From assembly GCF_001039355.2 (NCBI RefSeq), contig NW_019775687.1, positions 64,001 through 97,621 on the forward strand: a stretch of 33,621 bases of DNA. The letters run 5' to 3'. Positions 12,850-25,680 of this stretch are shown here, in pieces. The stretch is from Lingula anatina. Lineage: Eukaryota; Brachiopoda; Lingulata; Lingulida; Lingulidae. The notes under the pieces were generated by a model. It was not told the origin of the DNA and ran no database searches. It was given only the letters and a program-made list of their open reading frames with translations. The first letter of the stretch is position 1; each line of letters starts with the position of its first letter. A program made the position numbers and the translations under genes.

Positions 12850-13857
12850 ATAGCAGCTAGCTCCAGGTGGAATTTTCAAAATTTCAATGAATTCAAACTC
12901 TGCACTTCCCTTAAAAATATTGATATTATTTATTTTTATATATAATCTTTTATCTAATATATCATTCCATACAATAACAGGAATAGCATCTTACCTTTTA
13001 GTCAAATATCAGCAAAAAAGATCACAAATAAGAATTTAACCCCCCCCCCTACACACACACACAAACCTGAAACTGTTTGGTATTCTTCAGCCTTTATTTC
13101 AACTAGCAGTTTTCATAATTGTTCAATATCATATCTCTGTAAATAAAAAAATTAATTTGGTGCTTAAATAATATTCTTCTAGGATTGCACTTTGTCTATC
13201 TTATCATTACAAGTGTAGATATTGCAATAGTATGACTGTCACAATATAAATTTGGGTATCTTTCACCCTCTCTAAGAGGTCTTTTATATGTTGTTGGCAG
13301 ATCGACATCTGATGGTTTTGTAAAAAATTATAAATTTTCAGCAAGTAGTACCAGTGTAAAATATATGCAAAAATTGAATATTTTTCACAGGAGTGTGCAT
13401 TACTTTCAGCTGTAATTTCTGAAGGTACCTGTATGCATAGGAAGACCACTGGTGAACATGTTATTAGTATTGCTGCCTTTTTTGTAGCCCAATGCCCATC
13501 TTTCTATGAATATGTTATTGAAAATGGGTTACAAATAAAATAAATACACTTACTCTTTTAAAATATTTTTACATCTTGTGCAGCATTTCTTTTTTGTTGC
13601 CAACACCAAATCCTGTATGGAATATAGAGCTTTTAGTATGACACAATCCTTATGAAATTTATATAATTACAATATAACAAGAGAACTTGGTTTTAAAGCT
13701 CAATCAGATCAATGATTACTGATGAGCTCATCTTCTTTACTTTACAGAATTCCCCACCTAAACATGTATATCCATCAAGATTTTATTCAGCAGACATAGT
13801 GTAATAGACCCTGATTACAACAGTGCACTATACATGACAGCAGTATAACAATTCTAT
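12850..13857 (-). other. Probable 3' UTR and gene end of the PX-SH3-SH2 gene
   Basis: Downstream of the stop codon on the minus strand. Candidate polyadenylation hexamers AATAAA lie at 13782-13787 and 13093-13098 (TTTATT on plus). CpG depletion continues to about 12.85 kb and then ends, suggesting the transcription unit extends close to that point. An 80-codon open frame at 13207-13449 is not recognisable and is probably UTR. Confidence 0.4.
13040..13062. repeat. C10 and (AC)6 tract
   Basis: Ten C (13040-13049) followed, after T, by AC repeats; within the probable 3' UTR. Confidence 0.9.
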
Positions 13858-14067
13858 TCAGGACTTGGTTACTTTTAGTGGCTTTCCCAAGCTTATTGCT
13901 TCATGTTTGTCATCAAAAAATAATGGGTGATGCTGATAGTAGTCTACAATTTTGGTCAGGGTACTGAAGTTATGCTTTCCTATGTAGTATTTTCCATCAC
14001 TTGTGGTCTCTACTGGAAAGTGGCGCACCCTCTCACTGTACCGCACTGAGATAGTGTAGTCACCAAC
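13858..14067 (-). CDS. Exon 20: C-terminal half of SH2 and stop codon
   Basis: Encodes VGDYTISVRYSERVRHFPVE, TTSDGKYYIGKHNFSTLTKI and VDYYQHHPLFFDDKHEAISL before the TGA at 13858-13860. DYTISVR...VRHFPVE....YYIG...FSTL..IV.YY...PLF is the C-terminal half of an NCK-like SH2. The protein ends 19 residues after PLF, so the SH2 is C-terminal. Acceptor GTGTTGCAG. Confidence 0.93.
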   Translation of the reverse strand, partial: VGDYTISVRYSERVRHFPVETTSDGKYYIGKHNFSTLTKIVDYYQHHPLFFDDKHEAISLGKPLKVTKS

Positions 14068-17000
14068 CTGCAACACCAGAAGAAAGTTGTGAACTGTGGT
14101 TATTAATATTTTTGAGTATTTAATGTGCCTGTGTGCAAAAAAAAAAAAAAAAAAGACTTGTGCACTAATTTCAGAAGACCATGAATAAAAAAAATTATTT
14201 CAAGAAAATTATTTTGTTAGCAATCTATGTTTATTTTATGATATAACTTACCCTGTTCATACTCTCTCTGACTAGAAAGTCTCTATCATCGCCATTCCTC
14301 AAAAGAAGGGACTCACTTTCATGGCGACTCATTTTTCCATAATCCCATTCCATGGCTGTTTTACCTGCTTTGGTTTTTAACTCTGGAGACTTTGGTTTAT
14401 GTTTCCTTGCCAACCTGGGAGATGGCTTTGGTGAAGTTGTCTTTTCTGCTTGCTGAAGATGGAATTGTTTATGTTTAAGATATGGGAAAAGTAAAACTCT
14501 ACATCAGCCCAAACATTTTTTTGTTCCTAAACAAAAAATGTTTTAGCAAAGTAGCTTTTGTTTTGTGATACATAAAAAGTTACATAGAAAGCGACAAACT
14601 TCCAAAAGAAAAAAAAAAGAACTATCATAGCCATCACCAAATAATTCTATGCTGAATAAAAGAAAAACATGTAAAATAAATATCTAAATAAAAGTTAATA
14701 AATGAAAAACAAAATGTGATATCCATCCATTCGCTAATTACCGGAGCCTCTCTCCAATAGTCCCCAGGAACCCATCCATCCAGCCCCCCCAAGTTAACAT
14801 GCCACCAGCCTTTAGGATCTTTGCCAAGCAGAAGAGCATAGTCGCCTGCATGAAAAGACAGGACACTTTCATGTCTGCTGTCATAGTCAGCTAGGGCTAC
14901 TAGAGAGGTGTAAGTAAAGGCAGGCTCAGACTGGAAGTAGAGGAATGTTACGAGTTTATGTCATATAAAGCTTTGTGAAATATTCAAGTCCAAATTATAG
15001 AAAAATTTTATATCACGTTAATTGTACCCTTATTTATCTAATAAAAATTACAAAGATAAGTAATATTGTGAGGATAATTTTTTTGGGTTAATTCAGTTAA
15101 TGTTACCAAAATGGTCTTGTTGAACACAACCAACCAATGTTATTACAGCAACCACATTCACAGAGGAGATTAGTGTTTATGTTTAGTAAATGTAGATGAC
15201 TTAGTTCAAGCATTGCAGCTGTTGAGACAGCCATTTCACTCAAACCAAATACAATCGAAAATGCTTAAGACTGCAATGTACAGATAAACAGAAGAGATTT
15301 AAGATACCAAAGAGATTTAGTTACAAGAAATGCTTCAACAGCAAATAAGAACATTGTCTTTTTAAATAAATAAATACATTAAAAAGCAAGACAACAAGAA
15401 TGTGTTAGTTCTTAACATTACATATGTAGTAGATTTTAGAAGATTAATAATAAAGCAACAACAAAGACAAGGTACACAACAAAAAATATTCCACCAAATA
15501 TCTTATTATAGATGAGAAGACATGCACTTCACGAAAAATAAATTACCGTATCTCCTGTAAGAGCTGAAAAATATAAGGTATAACAATTTTTTAATTTTCT
15601 GCAATTCTTTTCTCACCTTTTCAATTTGTGGTTGGTCCACAGACAATAGTTTAGGGGAGGGGTGGAGGGGCATGGGAGGGGGGTTGGCTGAAGACCTTCT
15701 CTTCTCGAGAAGTTCTGGTTTGGGTATAAGGTCTGAAAGCAAAAAGATACTTAAAATATGAATGAGAAATCTTCTCAGTTCAAAAATTTGGTTCAAAATG
15801 CAAGAGACAAAATAATCTTTAAGTTAACCTATAATACAACATGATGATAAATACACTTATATTTTAACTAATTGTATACAAATAATAGGCAATATCTCTT
15901 ATGCTTGAATTTAAAAATTGCTCTTATCTCATAACATGTAAAAATTCTGCCTAGGAATATTACTAATTGTTAGCTGATCATGCCCTGTGTTCATTTAACA
16001 GCGAAAAGCCACATGTTTATCTGACCAATTATATTCTTTTCAACAATGCCACAAGACTGTTGACCATGACAAACCAACCTCTCTCGTCATCTGAGCTGCC
16101 TGTTCCCCTAGCCAGTAACCCTTTCCTTACTGGTGGTGACCCTACAGGCTCTCGGATGGAAGGAACAATGGGGGATACTGGGGTAGTGGGTAAAGGAGAA
16201 GCACCTATTTTGGCAAAAAATATATACATGTGGGAGAATTAATAACTTACATCAACAGGCAATAAATAGTTGCAACTTAAATGAAGAGCAATAAAAACAT
16301 GAAAGGAAATGTCTGATAACTCTTTATAAACTAAAAAAGCAACAAAAAAGGATTTCATAAACTTATCTGAACATTCATCTGAACTCCTATCACCATGATA
16401 GCAGGTCACAGCAGGTCATGATACAGGAAAGAGCACATTACAACAAATTCTTATCGAATATTGTGAACATATGTCAACCTGACACCAATAGCACAACACT
16501 GAAGCCTCTGTTAGTAAAATACTAAAGCCATTTCTCTTTCAGCCTAGATTTGTCAGATGTTCTCATATATTATTACCTGCTTCTCTCCAGTCAAGTATAT
16601 CAGAGGGCAACCATCCCTCTGCAACTATACATCCCTTTTCCTTGTCTTGTAACAGGCAGTAACTGAAGGAAGATTCCTGTCTTTCAACCTGCAATACAGA
16701 GAGACATAGAGATCTGTGATCTTTGTATTCTACCAATAAACCATAAATAACTTTACTACCTCAAGTATGTATAAGATTTAGTTTTATTTTTCTATTAACA
16801 TTGTAAAACTTCAACAAACTGGTTGCAGTTTTACTGAATAAATTATTAATATTAAGATAACACTATAGCCAGCCTTTGCTCCTACATAAATTTCAGTAGA
16901 AATGGCTACTTAATTTCTCATTAAAAACTGAGCAACTAAATTTCTTATTTAAAAATCTGAGACAGATATATTTGTTACCTGCACTGTATCTCCAGCTTTC

Positions 17001-20000
17001 ACTGCTAATCCTTGCTGATGTGACATTTCTGGAGTATAGTCTATACTTACATGGCAGAGTTTCTTTCTTAGCTAAAATGAAAGCAAAATTATTTAAACAA
17101 CACATATATTGGTAGAAATCAAAGAAAAAATGCTTTACAATGATCAAAAAAAAAGGAGAAAAAAACTTATAACACTTTTATTGAAAAAGAGTTTATTTCA
17201 AGTCCATGAGAAAATATTCACTGTTTGAAGAAATTCTGATTTTTAAACCAAGTCAACACTAGAAAATGAAGAAATGTTATGAAAATTTAAGATTTGACAC
17301 CTCTTCATTACTGCTTTGAACTAGTTTGAGAAAAATATCTGCTCTTATTCATCTTACAACAATATTTGTATTTTTACCTCTTCCTCTGGTCTCAATGAAG
17401 ATACCTCAATATTCTCATAGCTATGTTTCCCAGCATCTTTCACAACGTTCATATAGGTGTGGTCAGAAACCTGCTTTTTGGGATCCTTTGGTTCTGATGT
17501 CTTTTGTTGTTTCACTGCTCCATGGGAAATAGGTTGAGGAGAAGTCACTGCTATTGGAGAGGGAGTCCTGGCTTTTGGCTGAGAAAATAAATATCAGTTT
17601 CTGCTATGTGTTCCTGTAGTATACCGGGGTATATTGCTCATAGGGATAAATGAGCCATCATTCATCTACAAAGTCTACTTTTTTCTGTTATTACATGCTT
17701 CTTGTTGATACAATGCATTTAAAGACATGTCCTTCTACAAGAACAGAATTAAATGTTAATATAAACTACAATGACAGAGCAGAAACCGAATTCACACATT
17801 TCTCTACCTGGATATCTTGGTTTTCATAGTTAACAGTTGGCCCTTTGTCTTTTGCATGTTTTTTTGGAGGTAACGCTTTTGGAATAATTTCTGCATATGC
17901 TACCCCTGGCTCTCCTATGATGACTAGCTTTGACTTCCTAAATAAAAAATAAAGTACAATCTTTTATCTTGGATTTTCAATATGCCATTATTTATATTAT
18001 GATATCACAGGGCAACAGTGTGCTGTTTTAGCAATGTTAGTGACCAAATGACCTCTCCCTTCCCCTTGTTGCAAGAGTTGGATATAAAAAGTTGGATATG
18101 CAGTAAGGTGAATGGGAAAAACTGTTGTGTTTTCTGCCAAGCACATTACATTAGAAAAACCAAGGGCAGCACCTTGGAATTTTGACTGAATTGAAAATAA
18201 AATCTGATTTTGATAATGATAATTTACAAAGCATGACATACTATTGATTGTTTCAATATAAAAAAAAAGGAACCGTAAAATTATAGCAAGTAATATTCTA
18301 ACAACATATAAATTAAAACTACATGTAGAAGGGTTTTCATTGAAATGATGATAGAATTTTACACAAAATTACAGAATAAGCTAACTTTTATTTTGTCCTC
18401 TTCCCTGTACTTAAGCAATACATTTAAATAATACCTCCTTACCCCTGTTCTTTGCTATTTTTCTTTTCATCAAAATTAATGGTGGTGTAATTAAGTGCGT
18501 CTCTGTTCATACTGTCTTGTGAGCTTGACTTTTCTGGACTGCTGCTGTCACCTGGTGGATTCTGACTCACACTAATGTCTGTCTTTTTTGACTTGTCAGG
18601 AATGGCATACAAATCACTATCTTTACTTGAAACACTGGCCTGAGATAGGATTGACTTAGATGATGTCCTACAACATTCAAATGTGCAACAATTTAAAGTA
18701 ATTTACCTTATTGTTTGATTCATTAGTAACAAAAATTGAATTTTACAACAACCTTACAATGCACTTTTCACTTGGTAATCAAAAATGTATCCATGACAAT
18801 ATATCCATGACAATACAAAAAATTTGACTCCTTTTTTTGTATTACAATATGCTGGCAGACTGACTGGTCAGGATCATACATTATTCATGTTAACTTCAAA
18901 AATATACTACACCTCATTGTTTTTACAAAACCAGACACACTGTTTATAACTAAATACTAAAAGCCCAAAACTACTCTTACTCACCTCTTCCATTTCCACC
19001 TTCCAGATATCAAATGTAACATGATATTAATGGTCACAGGTTCTACAATCTATATTTTAACTGGTTTTCAAATACCATAATGTTACAGACCATTCATAAG
19101 GTACTGGTATGCTACAGACTTTGCAGGAAATATGGATGTATAATTCAGTAGAACTTACCGCCTTGGAGGTGGCTGACGACCATAAATGGAGTGTTGGTGG
19201 TGACTTTCTTTCAGCAATGAGTAAATAGCCTGAAAGGCAAATTCCATATTGTGCTGTACATATAAATGATATGAAATATCATAGATATGTCATTTATAGC
19301 CTAATATAAAGATAATCTTTATAACAACAAACCAGTTTAAACATATTGTGTGCTGTGCAAAAAGAAATATTTAATTTGACTTACTATCAGATACTGAGAA
19401 AAATAAAAAATAATGAAATAATACAGAAAATTAATTTATTAGAATCAAATGCATATTAAACAATCAAAAATAACAAGAAAAATAAAAATAAAATGAAATA
19501 CAAATGCAGTTAAGTCTGCCATGTTCATGTTCATGTTCAAATATTTTTATAAGTACAAGCATGCAAAATTTTTTATTTGTTAATACTGTTTGACCAACTT
19601 ACTTTTTCCTTATCTGTTTGTTTTTCTTCCTTATCCAAGTTTTGGAGATAGATGGCAGGAGTGACACCCACTTCACCATGAACAGTTCTAGGAGGAAGAA
19701 GACAAATAAACTTAAAAAAACACTGACAATGCCAGAAGTGAAGAGAAAAGGTAGCATGAACCAGGGCAATTTATACTAAACTCCTGATATTGGTCACACA
19801 ACTGGCAAGCCTTTATCATTGCACTCACAGTTTAGAGCATATCAATTTTTCCTCTACCGTAAAATATGCTATAGCTGTCAGTGCATTTTATTAGCAATAG
19901 TTTTCAGGTGTTTTACACCTAATATTACTTAAGTTAAATGTACATATGAGATCTCCAAATGGAACTACATCTAGTCATGAAAATACATTCCACAGACCAA

Positions 20001-22747
20001 ATAATTCAGGAATCTGATTTTAAAAAGTTTGCAGAGAATAAGATTGCAAATACTTTCTGCCCATAATAATCATATGATACTGATATGAGTTTGATAGATT
20101 TCAGACACACATAAGTACATATATCTGTGTATTAAGTGATAATAACTGAAATGCACATGAAATGCAGTGTTATCCAACAGTAACAATGTTATCATAATGT
20201 GTGTGAGTGCTTGACATAAAAAAAAAATGAATATAACATAAATGAATTATTGAACAGCACATGCATCAATACCAAGACACCACACTTTGCCAAGTAGAAA
20301 GAAAGAAATTGCACTTAATCACAGTATGGATATACAAATAATTTTTCAGACAATATTATTTTTAAGTAGCTTTTACTCTTCTCCTTGGTAAGAAACAAAA
20401 CATTTTTGAGTTAACAAAGCAAGCCTTTATCTATATAAATGTCTCATCTTATTTAAGTTTAAATGGAATGGCTCAAGCAAAAATGTAAATGCCATTAAAA
20501 CAAATAAAAAACAATGACATATTATCTACTTTTAACCTAAAGCTAAGAAAAATTAAAATAATTAGAATTGTAAGTTAATCCTACGGTAAAAACTTGAAAA
20601 TTTCCTCGGTCTTAAAAGTTTCGCTAGAAGACCATTTACTGCTGACGTAATTTTTTTCACTTTGAAAATTTCATCGAACTTGTAAATGGGCCTCTTGATA
20701 ATTTTGAAAAGTTTGTCACCTTATTTGACTGCGTTGTCCAGCTCAAACATAAAGGTAATGTGTCAGTTGATTCAAGACAATAAAATGATCAGGATATCAT
20801 TGTCAATAACACTCAATGGGAGATAGGAACAATGGTTCTCCCTGAGAGTGGCTACTTATGATATAGATGGTTTAAATGTGGATTCTGGTCATCAACTGCA
20901 GGAAGATTGGCCATTTGTCTTTTATGTCATTACTATTAGGGGCCTACCAGCTTATATACATATGGTTTGCATAAGGTGGGTTTTCAAGCCGGTAAATAGA
21001 AGTTACATGTTGTGACTCTTTGTCAGTTGTAACGCTTTCACTGTTATCGATGGCTGTCCTAAATGAGGAAGACACAATGAAAATATCAAGATATTATCTC
21101 GAAGGGAAATATACCCGTCACTTCTATTTATGTTCATTGCGCTATTCAATTACCTAGTGAACTTCATTTGGTACAAAACAGGTGTAGGCCCAAAATGAAG
21201 TCTGAGCAAACTCACCACCAAATTATGAAAGTGGACACTTCCAAGACCTTCATATGCATGACACCTGACAGCGAGAAGGTATTTTTAATATCTTCAGCAG
21301 GAGATCATTCCTGATGCAAGTGAGATGAGAAGGCAATTTTCCCATTCCTTCAAGGGATTTAGAGACTTTGTTCATGAAAGATGGTCAGTGGAAGATTGTT
21401 TGCGATCTGAGCGTGATGAGAAGGAAATTTTCATGTCTTCAGCGGGAGATCGTTTGCAATGCAAGTGAGACGAGGTTGTAAGTTAATATAATGAAACTGA
21501 TATGCACTTATAAATAGATTATTATTCACCACATGAAAGTGATATTGGAAGGAGTGATAAATATCCCACAATATACAAGGAACAAGGATAAAAGCCGCTA
21601 AGGACAAAACTGTGTCATACCCAGGAATCAGGGAAACATTATTTTCAAAAATTTGTCAGGTTCACACAATTTAAAATATTTATAAATTAAGACAAAATTT
21701 TCAAGTTTTTACCATAAGTTTATAATGCATGCAAAATTTGCATGAACAACTTAGTAAACATGTTAGTAGCATTTGGATTTTGTATGCAATTACTACGTAC
21801 AAAATTATACAAAAATAAAATTAACTGTGCAATTTAATGGCACAGCTAACTGAGACTTCTCATGTATTTTTACTTGAGTCTCCTACTGTCACTGGTAGTC
21901 AAAAGACTGCAAAATACTCAACTTAAGGGCAGGGGGAGAGTGGGGAGGGCATACACAGAAAGTCATGCTCTGTTTTGCTTCTCTTTGTGCTCTAAATTTT
22001 CCTTCTATTTTTATATTAACTGTCCTATGTCAGCCTCAACCCCTTAAAATTCTGGTGACAAAAAGTGATAGCAAAAATGCTTCACACTGTCTTCTTACAC
22101 ATTAAAAAGTGTTGTGAGTAAACATGACAAATTTGAAAGCACAAGGGAAAGAGAAACTTTCTATTTCATTCATCAAGAATGTGACAGACAAAAGTGAGAA
22201 CTCAGTAGCTTCCAAGAAGTACAACAAGCATTAATCAGGCTATTTGTAATAATTATCACTTATCATACACACCACAGAATAAATGCTCTCCTATGATACT
22301 GAATTATTCTGACACAGTGACAACAGTCTAATGAACCACCCAATTACCAAGACAGGTCTCTGTGATTTAACATAATTTTCTTAAAGAGAATGGCATGCTC
22401 TGTTGTATGTGTGTACTAGTAATACAAAATGCCATACACTTAAACCTCATGCCCAAACAACACATGCACCAGTGTTCTTACCCACATTGCCTGCCTGTAC
22501 GAGGACAGGAAGGCAACACACGCCTCCTAGAGAGAATGCACAGAGAGATACTCACATAGACAGATTTAAGAAACATTGAAAACAGAATATAAAGAAAATG
22601 ACCCTACTCATATCTATGGATAATAAGATGAGTCAAGGTGTCACTAGGGGTACCACTGTAACTCTAAATCTAAATTCAATGTTGAGTGGTCATCTGGTGT
22701 TGCCAGTATGATATTTTGATGTAATTCAGTTTGAATCTGAACATGCA

Positions 22748-22800
<53 letters not shown>

Positions 22801-24507
22801 CATGTGGATGTTTTTTTTTATCTTTTTAAGATATTGTTGTCTCCAAGGTTTTGAAATGAATTTAATACAAAAGCAGACATTGGTTTGGGACTGAATTACA
22901 ACAAGAAGATCCTTTTACAATCATTTTTATACATTATTTATTCAGTATTTATTTTAAAATTCTAGTAATTTCCCAAATGAATGTATGATATTATATTTCA
23001 ATCTACCTGACTTTCCACCATCCATCCATACTGGTTTCTATCACTTCCACTATCTCTCCTTTCTTGTAAGACACTTCATCTTCTCCATCTCCAATATAAT
23101 CACACAGGGTTACACATCTCCCAACTAAAATTCAAAGTATGTGGTATATATATTACATATAATGGCTTACATTTTCAAACAAAGATTTATGCATATTCCT
23201 CTTTCAACTTGAATGCTTTACAATTATAGTAAAAGTAGATCATTTCTATCTTCTTTTAAATTAAATGAAAGCAAATTGTCTTTATTTTACAAGCAAGCAC
23301 ATCATCTTAACAGCCACATACTTGGTTTGTCTTCTGCTTGAGGTTCCTCTTCCTTGCCCTGGAGTGGTTCTAGGAAAGCTCCGGGAGCCCAGCCTTCCTG
23401 GTCACTTCTCTCCAAGTGGACAAACCACCAACCTGTGATGGACACAAAAAAACTTGAAACATACGTATACATAAATGAAGAAAACCACCCTACTCTATCC
23501 ATGAGGTTCTTCTTCCTTGCCCTGGAGTGGTGCTGGGAAATTGAAGTTTGTCTTCAATCTAATTTTTCTCAAGAAAAAAGCATTTTTCCCCATTCATGAA
23601 TCACTGCTCAACCTGTCCCTGCACTTGGATTTGATGTTTTGTACAATTTCTAATCAAATAACTTGATTCTAAATGAATAATGAGGTCAGCCATCTCCTTG
23701 CCATTTCAGAAGGTAATTACATCAATATCAGCTGCTTTTATTTTAAGGGAATTATCATTTTTTAAAGGTCTGAATTGGGAAAGATAAACTGGGAGATTAT
23801 TTCAGGATATTTAAACATAGAAATGCAGTATATGCCTTTGGGACATTTTCAAATATATATACAGAATACTGTAATCTTGAAAATGCAATGCTTTCCTCAA
23901 ATATTTTCCCCATGGTGTAACACATAAGCTCATAAAATATTTTAACAACAGATCACAAAAAAAAGTTATTTGAAATTGATCTTTGAGTCAAAACTGAAGA
24001 AGGGAAAGTTTCAAACTGTGACATGATATGACAAGTGATGCTACCTGCATAAGCTTGTTTAACAGATCCACTTTATACACACCTGAAGGACATTTTTCTA
24101 AGACTGTGACCACATCTCCATCTGTGAGGTTTACTTCCCCTGCTTTCCTCTTGTTATACACCATCACTGCCTTGTACAGTTGAGTGTCCCCTTGGTCATG
24201 TGATGATGGGGACATAACTGTGACTGGACGGTCATTTACATGGCTGTGAAAATCAGTTGAAACAGGGGGGAGAGAGGCACGCTCCTTGTGGTCTTCATGA
24301 TCAGAATTTCTTTTGGATGGTGAGTACTGAGATGTTCTATGGAGAAAATAGGAACTAAAAATTACACATTAAGATCTGAAGTGTTCATTTTTCATTTTTC
24401 TTTTTTTTGGTAGTACTATATACACGCATATAAGTTAATTATAATGAATGTGCTACTTGTATTAAGGATATTGTTACCCTTTGCCAAAAAACATTTTCAC
24501 ATATGTC

Positions 24508-24544
<37 letters not shown>

Positions 24545-25621
24545 GTCCATGATACTGAGTAACAACAATGGGTTATCATCTTTGAAAGTCTGTCACAAAG
24601 TATTCCTATGTGTTGGATTACAATGGGGGTGCTTTCATATGAAAGGGGATGGATTTGTCTTGTTATAGCAAACAATTTTATGTTTCCAAATATTGCTGTG
24701 TATTTAAACTTTTTAATTCGTAGCCAAAAATAAGACTCAAACAGAGCTTAAATGTGGGACACAGACATACCTATTTTGCAGCTATACATTATGATAAAGA
24801 AAGCTCTCAGAAAAGTATTGTCATGTTTTTTTGGTCATCTCAGGGATCATTTATTGCACAAATACAAAGAAATACAAAAAATTCACAAGTTTTGATGGGT
24901 AAAGAAAACAGGAGTGGGTCATGATACATGGTGAGATGACTGGATTTTTTAAGCCGTGTTGTTTTATGAAAAGAAGAGTGTATTTCAGGCATTTAAATCC
25001 CAAAATTGGATGATTTGTATAGTTCATGAGCATGGGAGATAATACTTTGTACTGAAGTTGAAAATGGAAACGATGGTTGAAAATGGAAATGATGCCGACC
25101 AATGAAACCACAGCTAGGGTATGAGTGGTTTCATTTCCCCATTCAGATTTGACCCAGGGACCTAGTGTACATAGTGGAAATTTACAATGATGATTTAATG
25201 ACCTGGTCACATGACTATTAAATGAGACTTAATAAATTAGCTACATCCAGTTCCCACTTTTCATCATGCAATGCATAAAAAGCCATTTCATACCATTGCT
25301 GTTTAACCACCAAATCAGGATTGCAGCACGCTTGCCCAACTCTGTGAAGTTAAGTGTACTCTTCCCTGATAACTTTTACATGAGTTTACATTTTCCAAAA
25401 TTTATTAATATAAAGCACAATATGATGCATATTCTAAGCGGAAAGCATGCTCACAACATCTGCCCCATGTTGAAATTTTGATGCCCATGTCCCATTGCTG
25501 TTACCTAGTATCGTGGACGTGCAGATGTTTACATTTCTTCAGACATCAAATGTAGTAAGAAAATAATGAAATTTCACAATGCTCACATTTAATATTTTCC
25601 TTAAAATGACTTAAGTCAAAT

Positions 25622-25680
<59 letters not shown>

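Larger units (their letters stand above)
19688..23006 (-). other. Large intron between exons 8 and 9 (3.3 kb)
   Basis: GT-AG intron interrupting SH3-2. Very low CpG apart from the 896-bp insertion at 20580-21475. Also carries the GCAC/AC microsatellite and a small hairpin. No further exon fitting the phase was seen. Confidence 0.7.

Noticed and set aside
13207-13449. 80-codon minus-strand open frame after the stop codon
   Set aside because: Lies in the probable 3' UTR; hydrophobic low-information composition without splice signals joining it to the gene.
13858-14930. Calling the SH3-SH2 end a separate NCK gene
   Set aside because: NCK has three SH3 domains before the SH2. Here the exon phases run continuously into the PX-SH3 part, and no initiator or promoter is visible between them. 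Kept as the main refutable point of finding 1.
16073-16142. Internal GTAAGG donor in exon 16
   Set aside because: It would leave phase 0, which does not fit exon 17; the weaker GTTGGT donor gives the required phase.
24439-24675. Open frames through the TA repeat on both strands
   Set aside because: Produced by the stop-free dinucleotide repeat.
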